From: Oscillospiraceae bacterium | GTDB lineage: Bacteria > Bacillota > Clostridia > UBA1381 > UBA9506 | Direction of reading: 5' to 3' | Assembly: GCA_015068935.1 (NCBI GenBank) | Contig: SVJO01000004.1 | Span: 1-64,000 of the forward strand | Length of the DNA stretch: 64,000 bases | Shown here: positions 51,222-61,764 of the stretch, piece after piece | Numbering within the stretch: position 1 is the first letter of the stretch | Layout: each line of letters begins with the position of its first letter | Program-made: the position numbers and the translations under genes | Notes under the pieces: generated by a model | What the model was told of the DNA's origin: nothing | What the model saw: only the letters and a program-made list of their open reading frames with translations | Database searches by the model: none

Positions 51222-52601
51222 ATGAAAGCCTTAAAAGTTTCAGACGTATTAAAAGCTGCAAAAGGAAAACTGCTATCAGGAAACGGGGATGCAGTTATTA
51301 CAGATATCACCACAGACAGCAGAAAGGCAGCAAACGGCTCCCTTTTTGTACCTCTTTCAGGGGAAAAGTTTGACGGGCATGATTTTTTAGATGAGGCAAT
51401 AAAAACTGGTGCAGCAGCCGTTATTACACACAAAGGAGAAGTCCCTGAAAATGCAGGAGATGCTGCTGTAATTTGTGTAGATGATACGCTTCGTGCTTTG
51501 GGCAATATAGCCGAGTTTTACCGCTCTCTTTTTAAAGTTGACTGCGTAGCTATTACGGGAAGTGTAGGTAAAACTACAACAAAGGAAATGTGTGCATTAG
51601 TTCTTTCACAGAAATATAACGTGCATAAAAACGCAGGAAATTTTAATAATGAGATAGGTGTTCCGCTCACGGTTTTTGCTCTCGAAAAGGAGCATGAAAT
51701 TTTAATAAGTGAGATGGGAATGAGCGGTTTTGGTGAGATTGACAGAATTTCTAAAATGGTGAAACCCTCTGTCGTTATTATGACAAACATAGGCATGTCT
51801 CATATTGAGTTTTTAGGCTCTCAGGAAAATATCTTTAAGGCTAAGTCAGAATTTATGAAAAACACGAGCGAGGAAGTTGTTGTTATCATTAACGGCGATG
51901 ACAAAATTCTTCTTTCGCATAAGTGCGATTTGGGAGACAATGTAATTACTGTGGGAATAGAGAATAAGTCTTGTGATATAGTAGCAGAAGACATTTTAAG
52001 TACGGGAGAGAGCACATCATTTACAGTAAAAACTACTTCTGGACCAAGTTTTGACGTAAGTATTCCTGCTCCGGGGAAACACAATGTATATAATGCACTC
52101 TCCGCAATCGCGCTTGCTCAGGTTATGGATGTTCCTTTTGATAAGGTGCAAGAGGCATTTTTAGGATTTATTCCTGACAGTATGCGCATGTGTGTTATGG
52201 AAGAAAATGACTATACATTAATTAATGATTGTTATAATGCGGCTCCTGATTCTATGGAGGCAGCGCTAAATGTTCTTAAATCGTATGATAGCAGAAAAGT
52301 TGCTGTTTTAGGTGATATAGCATGCCTTGGCAGTTTTTCAGAAGATGCTCATATAAGGGTTGGAGCTAAGGTTTGTGAAAATGATATTGATGTTTTGGTT
52401 ACAATAGGTACGGAGGCAAAAAACATTGCACGCGGAGCTTTAGAAAACGGAATGAATAAAGATAATATTTATTCATTTGAGACTATTGATGAGGCAATTT
52501 CTAAAATTTCAGGCATTATAAAAAAAGGCGATATAATTCTCATCAAAGCATCCCGCGTGATGCAGCTTGAACGAGTAACTGCTTTTTTGAGCAATAAATA
52601 A
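51222..52601 (+). CDS. murF: UDP-MurNAc-tripeptide:D-Ala-D-Ala ligase MurF
   Basis: AITGSVGKTTTKEMCALVLSQKYNVHKNAGNFNNEIGVPLT; LINDCYNAAPDSMEAAL. Confidence 0.97.
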   Translation: MKALKVSDVLKAAKGKLLSGNGDAVITDITTDSRKAANGSLFVPLSGEKFDGHDFLDEAIKTGAAAVITHKGEVPENAGDAAVICVDDTLRALGNIAEFYRSLFKVDCVAITGSVGKTTTKEMCALVLSQKYNVHKNAGNFNNEIGVPLTVFALEKEHEILISEMGMSGFGEIDRISKMVKPSVVIMTNIGMSHIEFLGSQENIFKAKSEFMKNTSEEVVVIINGDDKILLSHKCDLGDNVITVGIENKSCDIVAEDILSTGESTSFTVKTTSGPSFDVSIPAPGKHNVYNALSAIALAQVMDVPFDKVQEAFLGFIPDSMRMCVMEENDYTLINDCYNAAPDSMEAALNVLKSYDSRKVAVLGDIACLGSFSEDAHIRVGAKVCENDIDVLVTIGTEAKNIARGALENGMNKDNIYSFETIDEAISKISGIIKKGDIILIKASRVMQLERVTAFLSNK

Positions 52602-52682
52602 GAGGAATCATATCTGCTGAAATATACGGTTAATACGAGATTTTTATGAGTGCATGTTACAGGCACAAAAGGAGAGAGTGGA

Positions 52683-53663
52683 TTGGAAAAATTAATGGTT
52701 TACAGTATTGCAATCAGCATAATAGGCAGCTTAGTCGTAACACCCATTCTGATTCCGTTTCTTAAATATTTGAAATTCGGGCAGAGCATAAGGGAAGAAG
52801 GTCCTGCATGGCACCGCAGAAAAAGTGGAACTCCGACCATGGGTGGGATATCTTTTATTCTTGTATCAGTTGCGGTGGCAGTTTTGGTGCCTTTCATATT
52901 TTATAAGCGCGTGAGCGTGGAAATGATAGCTTTGGTAGGCTCTTCTTTCCTTTTTGGAGTAATAGGTTTTGTTGATGATTTTATAAAAGTGGTCATGAAA
53001 CGAAATCTCGGTCTTTCCTCAAAGGCAAAGTTTCTCATGCAGATTTTTGTAAGTGTACTTTCAACAGTTGTGCTTGTCCATACAGGAATTATTGACGGTA
53101 TGATTATTATACCGTTTTTAAAGCATCCTGTTGATATTGGACTTTTTATTATTCCGCTTAATATTTTAGTTCAGCTTGCAGTGTCAAACAGTGCAAATTT
53201 GACTGACGGATTAGACGGACTCGCGGCATCTGTTACACTTGTAATATCACTGTCTTTAATGGCCTTTGCATATTTTATGGGGAATTTTGCTGTGTGTATT
53301 TTCATGGCGGCAATTTCCGGTGCGCTTGTAGGCTTTTTATTCTTCAACTGGAATCCCGCAAAGGTTTTTATGGGAGATACAGGCTCACTGTTTTTGGGGG
53401 GGAGTGTTGCAGTTTGTGCGGCTATGCTGAAACTGCCGATTGTACTTATCATAATTGCAGGTGTATATTTAATAGAAACTCTCTCAGTCATTATTCAGGT
53501 GACCTCATTTAAGCTTACGGGAAAGCGTGTCTTTAAAATGTCTCCTTTGCATCATCATTTTGAAATGTGCAAAATAAGTGAAAAGAAAATTGTTATGATG
53601 TTTACTGCGGCAACTATAGTGCTGTGTATAATAGGATACTTTAGTATTATTAATTTCTGTTAA
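52683..53663 (+). CDS. mraY: Phospho-MurNAc-pentapeptide transferase MraY
   Basis: GTPTMGGISFI, NLTDGLDGLA, FMGDTGSLFLG, SPLHHHFE; TTG start inferred. Confidence 0.97.
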   Translation: MEKLMVYSIAISIIGSLVVTPILIPFLKYLKFGQSIREEGPAWHRRKSGTPTMGGISFILVSVAVAVLVPFIFYKRVSVEMIALVGSSFLFGVIGFVDDFIKVVMKRNLGLSSKAKFLMQIFVSVLSTVVLVHTGIIDGMIIIPFLKHPVDIGLFIIPLNILVQLAVSNSANLTDGLDGLAASVTLVISLSLMAFAYFMGNFAVCIFMAAISGALVGFLFFNWNPAKVFMGDTGSLFLGGSVAVCAAMLKLPIVLIIIAGVYLIETLSVIIQVTSFKLTGKRVFKMSPLHHHFEMCKISEKKIVMMFTAATIVLCIIGYFSIINFC

Positions 53664-53667
53664 TCGG

Positions 53668-54852
53668 GTGGTGAAAACTGTGGCTGAACGTAGAATACAA
53701 GCGGAGTCTGGTTTAAATAGAAAAACCATGAAAAAAAACACGTCAAAGGTAAAGTCTTGCAAGGGAAAAATTGATTATGGCTTTTTGGCTGTATGTGTTA
53801 CACTCATTGTAATAGGACTTTTAATGGTTTTTTCTGCAAGCTTTCCTTCTGCTTATTACTATCAGAATAAAAACGGATATTTTTACATACAGAGACAGAC
53901 TATCTGGGCTGTAGCAGGTGCAATAGCTATGGCATTTACAATAAATTTTCCATATAAGGCATACAAAAAATTTGCAAAGATAATACTGATTGTAAGCGGA
54001 ATATTATTGCTTCTTGTTTTGATTGCAGGTAAAGAGATTAATGGTGCTAAACGATGGCTTGGAGTGGGAAGTATGACAATCCAGCCATCTGAGACGGCTA
54101 AACTGGGACTTATAATTTTCTTTGCATATCTTGTTGAAAAAGATGGAAAAAATATAGGGAAATTTAAGCCGCTTATTAAATATGCAGGAATTCTTGTTGT
54201 ATTTATGGGACTAATGATGCTTCAACCGCACTTTAGTGTGTGTATTATTATCGGTCTGACAAGTGTTGTAATGCTGATTGCAGGCGGAGCAAAAATAAGA
54301 TATTTTGCAATGGCATTAATACCTGCTATTCCTGCGGGTATTGCTTTAGTCATTTACGAGCCTTACAGACTTGCCCGCGTGCTTACGTTTTTGCATCCGT
54401 TTGAAGACACTCAGGGTGCAGGGTGGCAGGTTATACAGTCGCTTTATGCAATAGGCTCGGGAGGACTTTTCGGTGTAGGATTTGGAAATTCAAGACAAAA
54501 ATATATGTACGTTCCCGAACCCCAGAACGATTTTATCTTTTCTATCGTGTGCGAAGAACTGGGGCTCATTGGTGCAAGTGCAATTTTGCTTTTATTTGGA
54601 ATATTAATTTTCAGAGGCATGAAAATTGCAATAAATGCACCTGATACTTTTTCGTCAATGCTGGTTACGGGAATTATATCACTTGTAGCAGTTCAGGTGG
54701 TGTTAAATATTGCCGTTGTATCGTCATCTATTCCGACAACAGGCATTCCGCTACCATTCTTCAGCTATGGGGGCTCGGCGTTATTCTTCCTTATGGCATC
54801 AATGGGAATTGTTCTTAACGTTTCAAGATATTCAAAAAAGAAAGAACTTTAA
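53668..54852 (+). CDS. ftsW: SEDS-family peptidoglycan polymerase FtsW/SpoVE
   Basis: MTIQPSETAKLGLIIFFAYL; NDFIFSIVCEELGLIGA; TTGIPLPFFSYGGSALF. Confidence 0.96.
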   Translation: MVKTVAERRIQAESGLNRKTMKKNTSKVKSCKGKIDYGFLAVCVTLIVIGLLMVFSASFPSAYYYQNKNGYFYIQRQTIWAVAGAIAMAFTINFPYKAYKKFAKIILIVSGILLLLVLIAGKEINGAKRWLGVGSMTIQPSETAKLGLIIFFAYLVEKDGKNIGKFKPLIKYAGILVVFMGLMMLQPHFSVCIIIGLTSVVMLIAGGAKIRYFAMALIPAIPAGIALVIYEPYRLARVLTFLHPFEDTQGAGWQVIQSLYAIGSGGLFGVGFGNSRQKYMYVPEPQNDFIFSIVCEELGLIGASAILLLFGILIFRGMKIAINAPDTFSSMLVTGIISLVAVQVVLNIAVVSSSIPTTGIPLPFFSYGGSALFFLMASMGIVLNVSRYSKKKEL

Positions 54853-54870
54853 TTGGTTGGAGGTTTATTA

Positions 54871-55971
54871 ATGAGGCTTTTAATTTCGGGCGGAGGAACG
54901 GCAGGACATATTAATCCTGCGCTTGCTATTGCAGATATAGCTAAAAAAGAGACTGATGCAGAAATTCTCTTTGTCGGTACAGAACGCGGACTTGAGAAAA
55001 CACTTGTTACGCGTGAAGGTTATGATATAAAATTTATTGATGTCCGCGGTCTCATAAGAAGCCTTTCTTTAAAAAATTTTGTTGTTATAGCAAAATTTCT
55101 TAAAGCAATCAGCGATTGCAAAAAGATTATAAAGGATTTCAGACCTGATGTTGTTGTCGGCACGGGAGGGTATGTTTGCGCTCCTGTTATTGTTGCAGCC
55201 TCCGCGCTTGGTATTCCAAGCATTATTCATGAGCAGAATGTTATTCCGGGTGTGACAGTTAAAATAGCTGCATCGAAGGCATCCTGCATAGCAATCAGCT
55301 TTGAGGACACTTTAAAATATATTAAGCCTTCACTTCACTCAAAATGTCATATGACAGGGAATCCTTTAGATGAAAAGCTGGTCAGTGTCAATGTCAAAGA
55401 TGCTAAAGCCAGACTCGGTATGGATGATAAACCATTTATTGTTATGATAGGCGGAAGTCTTGGGGCAGAAAGAGTAAATCAGGCGATGGTTGATTTTATA
55501 AATTCATGCGACGAAAAATCGCTTTATTTTACAAGCGCTGCCGGCAAACGATATTATGATAACGTAATAGAAAAAATTGATAAGAAAAAACTTGGCGGAA
55601 ACATTAACGTTCTGCCTTATATATACAATCGTGAAGAGATTTATCCTGCAGCAGACCTTATAATATCAAGAGCAGGAGCACTCAGTGTGAGCGAAATTTG
55701 CGCTTTGGGTAAACCTTCTATATTAATTCCGTCACCGAATGTAGCACATAACCATCAGGAGTATAATGCTAAAAGTATAGAAAAAGGCGGCGGAGCTGTA
55801 GTAATTTTAGAGTCAGAACTTACAGCACAAGTTTTTAAGGAAACTGTAGAAAAAATTATATTTGATAAAGAAAAACAAAACAAAATGGGTGCATGTGCTA
55901 AAAAGATGGGCATTTGCAATGCCTCAAAGCGCATACTTGACATAATAATAAGGCTCAGTGAGAAAAAATGA
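54871..55971 (+). CDS. murG: MurG N-acetylglucosaminyltransferase
   Basis: MRLLISGGGTAGHINPALAIAD; GGSLGAERVNQ; SRAGALSVSEICALGKPSILIPSPNVAHNHQ. Confidence 0.97.
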   Translation: MRLLISGGGTAGHINPALAIADIAKKETDAEILFVGTERGLEKTLVTREGYDIKFIDVRGLIRSLSLKNFVVIAKFLKAISDCKKIIKDFRPDVVVGTGGYVCAPVIVAASALGIPSIIHEQNVIPGVTVKIAASKASCIAISFEDTLKYIKPSLHSKCHMTGNPLDEKLVSVNVKDAKARLGMDDKPFIVMIGGSLGAERVNQAMVDFINSCDEKSLYFTSAAGKRYYDNVIEKIDKKKLGGNINVLPYIYNREEIYPAADLIISRAGALSVSEICALGKPSILIPSPNVAHNHQEYNAKSIEKGGGAVVILESELTAQVFKETVEKIIFDKEKQNKMGACAKKMGICNASKRILDIIIRLSEKK

Positions 55972-56055
55972 AGTTTGTAGCAAAATAGGCACCTTGGCAT
56001 ATTATAGTAGTGTAAAGCTGTTTTTTTAAGCGGCAATAACAGGAGGTGCAATGCT

Positions 56056-57309
56056 GTGAGCAAATTGGAGATAACAGGCGGGAAAAGAATAAGAGGCATA
56101 ATAGATATGCATGGTGCTAAAAATGCTGTATTGCCGATTCTTGCTGCCACGATACTGACAAAAGGGGTAAGCGTTATACATAACTGTCCAAAGCTTAAAG
56201 ATGTTAATGTGACAGTTGATATTTTAAGATTTCTCGGGGCTTCGGTAAGAAGAGAAGAACATACTTTAATCATAGATTCCAGCGGAGATTTAAAAAGCGA
56301 TATTCCTGAAAATCTTATGCATGAACTCAGGTCTTCCATTGTTTTTATGGGGGCGATTTTAGCAAGATGCAAAAAAGCCAGGATTTCTTCACCGGGCGGA
56401 TGTGAACTCGGTCCGAGACCGATTGATTTACATATTTCCTCGCTCAGACAGCTTGGTGTTTCAGTTTTGGAGACGGAGGATTATTTGGAATGCGACTCGA
56501 AAAATTCTGCATCAGGGGAAATAGTGCTTAGCTTCCCAAGTGTTGGAGCAACTGAAAACATTATGCTGTTTTCGTGCCTTATGAGCGGAGTTACAATAAT
56601 AAGAAATGCTGCTAAAGAGCCTGAGATAGTAGACCTTGCAAATTTCCTTAATAAAATGGGAGCCAGAATCTGCGGCGCAGGAACCGATGAAATTTACATA
56701 GAGGGCGTTGAAACTCTAAATGGCACAGAGTATTCCATAATGCCTGACAGAATTGCAACTGTGACATATCTTTGCTGTGCAGCTGTGACGGGCGGAGAGA
56801 TTGAAATAAGAAGGGTTAATCCGAATGATTTAGAGGCATGCCTTGAGTGTTTCATAAGATGCGGATGCAGAATAGGAATAGGAAAAGACAGAATTTTTCT
56901 GCGTGCACCGCAGAGACTTAAGGCTATTGATTTTATTGAAACAAAGCCATATCCCAGTTTTCCCACTGATGCACAGTCCTTGTTTTTGGCTATGCTTGCT
57001 ACAGCTGACGGGAAAAGCATAATAAGAGAAAACATTTTTAAAAATCGGTTCAATGTGGCAGAGGCCCTGAAGGAAATGGGCGCAGATATCACTGTAAGCC
57101 AGCAAACAGCGCTTATCAGGGGGAAGAAAAGATTAAAGGGAGCAAATGTAAGTGCGCCTGACTTAAGGGGTGGAGCAGGACTTTGTATTGCTGCACTTGC
57201 TGCAAATGGGGTAACCCAGATAGATAAGGTTTGCTATATTGACAGAGGCTATGAAGAGATAGAAACATATTTACAAAGACTCGGTGCTAAGGTTACGCGT
57301 TTAGACTGA
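56056..57309 (+). CDS. murA: UDP-GlcNAc 1-carboxyvinyltransferase MurA
   Basis: LEITGGKRIRGIIDMHGAKNAVLPILAATIL; SSPGGCELGPRPIDLHI (catalytic C); PYPSFPTDAQSLFLAML. Confidence 0.97.
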   Translation: MSKLEITGGKRIRGIIDMHGAKNAVLPILAATILTKGVSVIHNCPKLKDVNVTVDILRFLGASVRREEHTLIIDSSGDLKSDIPENLMHELRSSIVFMGAILARCKKARISSPGGCELGPRPIDLHISSLRQLGVSVLETEDYLECDSKNSASGEIVLSFPSVGATENIMLFSCLMSGVTIIRNAAKEPEIVDLANFLNKMGARICGAGTDEIYIEGVETLNGTEYSIMPDRIATVTYLCCAAVTGGEIEIRRVNPNDLEACLECFIRCGCRIGIGKDRIFLRAPQRLKAIDFIETKPYPSFPTDAQSLFLAMLATADGKSIIRENIFKNRFNVAEALKEMGADITVSQQTALIRGKKRLKGANVSAPDLRGGAGLCIAALAANGVTQIDKVCYIDRGYEEIETYLQRLGAKVTRLD

Positions 57310-57332
57310 GCAGAATATCTAGGGGGAAGGAA

Positions 57333-58169
57333 ATGTCCAAAAAACAAAAGAAAATAAAAAAAGGTAAACTATTCAGTTTTATTTTTATAACTCTTTTAAT
57401 TTGCGCAGGAATAATATCATTTTGCCTTTTTACGCCCTTTTTCAATGTCAAAGAGCTTGCAGTTTCAGGGAATGAGACAATAGCTGACTCTGAGCTTATC
57501 GAAAGCTCAGGAATAGTTTTTGGAACAAATATATTCAGGGTAAATACGAGGGCAGTTAAAAATAATATTAAGAAAAATCCTATGGTTGATAACGTTAAGA
57601 TAAAAAGAAGAATACCAGGAAGAATAGATTTAATAGTTGAGGAAACTGCTCCTCAGCTGATTATTCCGTATATGACCGGTTGCGTTTTAATAAACGAAAA
57701 TGCAAAGGTTTTAATGCTTTCCGATGAAATTCCCGAGCTTTTAATACCAAAGGTCAGCGGAATCGAGGTGGCCGAGGCTAAAATATGTAAAAAACTTGTG
57801 CCTGAAGATAAGGTAAGTTTTGAAATGATAATGGAATGTGTCGGATATTTCCATAAGTTTGATGCCATTAAATATTTTAGAAGCATGGATTTTACAAACC
57901 TTTCAAACTTTAGCGGTGTGACGCATGAGGGTGTAAAAGTCATTTTTGGCAAAATGGAGGATTTGGAATATAAAATTAAATTCATGCAGAGTGTTATGCC
58001 AAACATAGATAAAGCAGAGGGGACTTATATAGACATATCTTCATCATCAAAAGGAATTTATGGCACACTCGACAATGAGGAAGAAGATATTTCCACACAG
58101 GAACCAGATGCTGCTGATGAGGCGAATAATACAAAAGAGAAAAATCCTTCTCCTTCGCCGGCTGTATAA
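57333..58169 (+). CDS. FtsQ/DivIB-type cell division protein (POTRA)
   Basis: Single TM then FNVKELAVSGNETIADSELIESSGIVFGTNIFRVNTRAVKNNIKKNPMVDNVKIKRRIPGRIDLIVEE. Confidence 0.93.
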   Translation: MSKKQKKIKKGKLFSFIFITLLICAGIISFCLFTPFFNVKELAVSGNETIADSELIESSGIVFGTNIFRVNTRAVKNNIKKNPMVDNVKIKRRIPGRIDLIVEETAPQLIIPYMTGCVLINENAKVLMLSDEIPELLIPKVSGIEVAEAKICKKLVPEDKVSFEMIMECVGYFHKFDAIKYFRSMDFTNLSNFSGVTHEGVKVIFGKMEDLEYKIKFMQSVMPNIDKAEGTYIDISSSSKGIYGTLDNEEEDISTQEPDAADEANNTKEKNPSPSPAV

Positions 58170-58218
58170 AAACACAAAGGAAAAAGCACTAAAAGGGATG
58201 AAACGGGGGAATGGTTAA

Positions 58219-58971
58219 GTGCAAAATAAAGATATAAAAGCGCAGATTACAATTGGAGCAATACTTCTAATTATGGCTTTTGCCATAACTGTACAGATTA
58301 AAAGCGTATCTCAGAATAAAAGTATAGCAGGCACAACAAACTTAAGAATTGACGAGCTTCTCTTAGAGCTTAAAAACGAGCGGGACAAAAATGATGAGCT
58401 CAGGATGCAGGTTGATGCATATAAAAATGATATTGACCAGTATCTTAAAGAAGCGGAAACAACCGACAATTATTCAAAGATTCTTTCAGAACAGCTCTCA
58501 AGAGCAGAGCTTTCAGCAGGCATGGTAGATGTTAAAGGCGAAGGTATTACTGTTACGTTAAATGATGCAGCCGGCAAAAGGACAGGCGCTGGAAACGTTA
58601 ATGCAAATGCGACACTTATTCATGACGAGGATATAAGAAAAGTTGTAAATGAGCTTTTTGCGGCGGGTGCAGAAGTAATAGCAGTAAACGACAGCAGATT
58701 GATTAGCACATCTGCTGTGAGGTGTGTAGGTCCTTCAATTTTGGTAAATGATACAAAAATGACTCCGCCTTATACCATAAAAGCGATAGGAAAGGCAGAA
58801 CAGCTTGAAGCTGCTCTTAATTTAAACGGCGGTGTTATTGATAATCTGAAAATATGGGGTTTTAAAATTGATATAAAAAGGCATGACGAATTAATTATTC
58901 CAAGGTATAGCGGGAAAGTGACATACGATATCGCTAAACCGATAGAAAAAAGCGGGGAGGACGGACAATGA
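58219..58971 (+). CDS. DUF881 (YlxW-like) protein
   Basis: TM plus coiled coil; GEGITVTLNDAAG; LFAAGAEVIAVNDSRLISTSAVRCVGPSILVND. Confidence 0.92.
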   Translation: MQNKDIKAQITIGAILLIMAFAITVQIKSVSQNKSIAGTTNLRIDELLLELKNERDKNDELRMQVDAYKNDIDQYLKEAETTDNYSKILSEQLSRAELSAGMVDVKGEGITVTLNDAAGKRTGAGNVNANATLIHDEDIRKVVNELFAAGAEVIAVNDSRLISTSAVRCVGPSILVNDTKMTPPYTIKAIGKAEQLEAALNLNGGVIDNLKIWGFKIDIKRHDELIIPRYSGKVTYDIAKPIEKSGEDGQ

Positions 58972-59315
58972 TTCTGATAGCATGTGTAGTAGTTGGAATT
59001 TTAATGGGAATAGTGTTTCCGTTTTATGTACCTCAGGAGTTTTCTCAGTATCTTTCGGTAGTGGTTCTTGCTATGATGGATTCTGCTTTGGGCGGCGCTT
59101 CGGCTATGGTGAGAAAGTGCTTTGATGTCAATGTGTTTGTATCAGGCTTTGCGGGTAATACTATTCTGGCTCTGTTTCTTACGTTTTTAGGAGAAAAACT
59201 TGGCGTTGACTTATTTTTAGTTGCGGTTCTTGTTTTTGGGACAAGACTTTTTAATAATTTGTCAACTATAAGAAGACATTATTTGTCAAAAATACAAATA
59301 AAATTTAAAAAATAA
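58968..59315 (+). CDS. sbp: Small basic protein Sbp (DUF1290)
   Basis: VGILMGIVFPFYVPQEFSQYLSVVVLAMMDSALGGASAMV; FGTRLFNNLSTIRRHYL. Confidence 0.92.
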   Translation: MILIACVVVGILMGIVFPFYVPQEFSQYLSVVVLAMMDSALGGASAMVRKCFDVNVFVSGFAGNTILALFLTFLGEKLGVDLFLVAVLVFGTRLFNNLSTIRRHYLSKIQIKFKK

Positions 59316-59326
59316 TAATTTAGGGG

Positions 59327-59356
59327 TTGTGTTTTTAGATTCATTTATGTTATAAT
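59327..59356 (+). promoter_or_regulatory. Putative ftsZ promoter (TTGTGT-N18-TATAAT)
   Basis: TTGTGT 59327-59332, TATAAT 59351-59356; would give a leader of roughly 190 nt. Confidence 0.5.
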
Positions 59357-59550
59357 GTATATGAGAAATTTTGTTTCGCGAAATTCTCTGACTTTTGCAT
59401 AGTCTTTTTTGTAATGTCACGGATTGTGCAAAAAGGCTCCGACAGGCTTTTACATATGATAAAATTTGTTTTTCGGGGTGTAAAATAAAACAACATATCA
59501 GAATAAATATAATTGGAAATTTTGGTATTACCAAAGAGGAGGAAGAGTAA

Positions 59551-60618
59551 GTGTTTGAGTTTGATAACGATGGTGCAAGGGTTGCACAGATTAAGGTAAT
59601 AGGTGTCGGCGGCGGCGGTAATAATGCTGTCAACAGAATGATTGATTACGGCCTTAAGGGTGTTGATTTTTTAGCAATCAACACAGATAAGCAGGCTTTG
59701 GCAAGATCTCAGGCTACACAGAAAATTCAGATTGGAGAAAAGCTCACAAAGGGTCTTGGAGCAGGCGCAAATCCAGAAGTTGGACAGAAGGCTGCTGAAG
59801 AAAGCAATGAAGAAATCGCTCAGGCTATTTCAGGCTGCGATATGGTTTTCGTTACTGCAGGTATGGGAGGCGGAACAGGAACAGGTGCTGCTCCTGCTGT
59901 AGCTGCGATTGCAAGAGAAATGGGCATTTTAACAGTTGGTATTGTTACAAAGCCTTTTGCTTTTGAAGGCAAGCAGAGAATGAAACGTGCGGAAGAGGGT
60001 ATTGCAGCTTTAAAAGATGCTGTTGATTCACTTGTTACTATCCCTAACGACAGGCTTTTGCAGGTTTCAAACCAGCATACAACATTAACAGATGCATTTA
60101 AGATGGCTGATGACGTTTTAAGACAGGGTGTTCAGGGTATTTCAGACCTCATCTCAGGTCAGGGATACATTAACCTTGACTTTGCCGATGTTGTTACTAT
60201 CATGAAAAATACAGGTATTGCTCATATGGGTGTTGGACGTGCCTCAGGTGAGAAGAGAGCAGACGAGGCTGTTAAAGCTGCAATTCAGAGTCCGCTTCTT
60301 GAAACATCGATTGACGGCGCTCGCGGCGTGCTCATTAATGTTACAGGCGGAACAGACCTTGGTATCTTTGAAATTAACAGTGCCGCTGAATTTGTTGCTG
60401 AAGCTGCTGACCCGAATGCAAATATCATCTTTGGTTCTACTATTGACGAATCACTTAAAGATGAGGTTATCATCACAGTTATTGCAACAGGCTTTGAAGG
60501 TGTTAAGGGTAAGCCTATGGGACAACTCAAAGACGTTCTTTTCGGCGGAGGAAGCTCATCACAGAAATCATCTGACGCAGCAAGCACTGACGTTGAGATT
60601 CCTGAATGGATGAAATAA
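59551..60618 (+). CDS. ftsZ: Cell division protein FtsZ
   Basis: [32 protein letters not shown]-terminal DVEIPEWMK. Confidence 0.99.
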   Translation: MFEFDNDGARVAQIKVIGVGGGGNNAVNRMIDYGLKGVDFLAINTDKQALARSQATQKIQIGEKLTKGLGAGANPEVGQKAAEESNEEIAQAISGCDMVFVTAGMGGGTGTGAAPAVAAIAREMGILTVGIVTKPFAFEGKQRMKRAEEGIAALKDAVDSLVTIPNDRLLQVSNQHTTLTDAFKMADDVLRQGVQGISDLISGQGYINLDFADVVTIMKNTGIAHMGVGRASGEKRADEAVKAAIQSPLLETSIDGARGVLINVTGGTDLGIFEINSAAEFVAEAADPNANIIFGSTIDESLKDEVIITVIATGFEGVKGKPMGQLKDVLFGGGSSSQKSSDAASTDVEIPEWMK

Positions 60619-60720
60619 TTTTTACATAATTTAATTAATAATCAGGGGCAGACCATTTGTGCTGCCCCGTTTTTGTATAAAATATTGCTATTATAAGAGT
60701 AAGAATTTGGGAGGGCAATT

Positions 60721-61209
60721 ATGTACTCCAAAAGCAAAAAGGAACGCACGAAAAAAATTATAATTATTCTTCTTATTGTGTTTGTAGTTTGCATTGTAGC
60801 ATTTATTTTTTCAAATTCATTAAAAGGTTCTCGTGACACAGTATCTCAAAGTAAAATTGTTGCCTCAAAAATTCAAAAAGTAGTCGATAGTGACAAAAAA
60901 ATCAGCAGAGATATTTTTCACGGAGTAATAAGAAAGATTGCTCATATTGCAGAGTTTTCTTTGCTTGGAATCGGATTGGGTTCAACATTTTATGCTGCTT
61001 ATTTATTCTGGGGCAAAAAATATATCAGTCTCCCGATTTTACTGGGGCTTTCTGTGGCAGTTTGCGATGAATTTATTCAGAGCTTTGGCTCCAGAAAAAG
61101 CCTGGTAAGTGATGTGCTGATAGATTTTGGAGGCATCTTATTTGGATTTCTGATAATTTTATCAATGTCATTTCTAATCAATAAAATAAGGAAGAAAAGA
61201 CAACAATAA
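60721..61209 (+). CDS. VanZ-family membrane protein
   Basis: FSNSLKGSRDTVSQS, RKIAHIAEFSLLGIGLG, CDEFIQSFGSRKSLVSDVLIDFGGILFG. Confidence 0.9.
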   Translation: MYSKSKKERTKKIIIILLIVFVVCIVAFIFSNSLKGSRDTVSQSKIVASKIQKVVDSDKKISRDIFHGVIRKIAHIAEFSLLGIGLGSTFYAAYLFWGKKYISLPILLGLSVAVCDEFIQSFGSRKSLVSDVLIDFGGILFGFLIILSMSFLINKIRKKRQQ

Positions 61210-61247
61210 TTATAATCTTTAAAATTTATGTATAGGAGAGTTTTATT

Positions 61248-61688
61248 ATGTTAAACGGAATGAGCAAAATTTTGACAGGAGACCTTTTGAAAATTTTATG
61301 CGATATGGGTCACGGTGATGAGATAATTATTGCAGATGCAAATTTTCCGGCTGATTCAATAGCAACAAGATTATATCGTCTTCCGGGACTTGATGTTTCA
61401 ACAGTGCTTGAGGCAATTAAGCCGATTTTCCCTGTTGACGTAAAATATTCAGAGAAACCTGCTGCGGTTATGGATATGACAGATTCTGACAAAGCATCAG
61501 GAATGCAACCGCCTCAGACATGGGGTGATTTTGAAGGCATTCTTAAAACAGAATACCCCGAACTGGTGATGGCTAAGCTCGAAAGATATGAATTTTATGA
61601 AAGAGCTAAAAAGGCTTATGCAGTTATACAGACAGGCGAAGAAAGAATATACGGAAATCTTTTGCTTGTAAAGGGTGTAGTGCTATAG
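61248..61688 (+). CDS. fucU: RbsD/FucU family sugar mutarotase, probably L-fucose mutarotase
   Basis: LCDMGHGDEIIIADANFPADSIATRLYRLPGLDVSTVLEAI; YEFYERAKKAYAVIQTGEERIYGNLLLVKGVV. Confidence 0.9.
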   Translation: MLNGMSKILTGDLLKILCDMGHGDEIIIADANFPADSIATRLYRLPGLDVSTVLEAIKPIFPVDVKYSEKPAAVMDMTDSDKASGMQPPQTWGDFEGILKTEYPELVMAKLERYEFYERAKKAYAVIQTGEERIYGNLLLVKGVVL

Positions 61689-61764
61689 GATTTGATTTTC
61701 TGCGTGAAAACAGGATTATAAATAAAGAAAGTTTCAACTAGTGAATAGGCAGGGGGGGTAAATT

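Noticed and set aside
54423-54644. 73-aa ORF in an alternate frame of ftsW
   Set aside because: Fully internal to ftsW, no RBS, no family resemblance.
60218-60613. 131-aa ORF in an alternate frame of ftsZ
   Set aside because: Internal to the highly conserved ftsZ frame; chance open frame.
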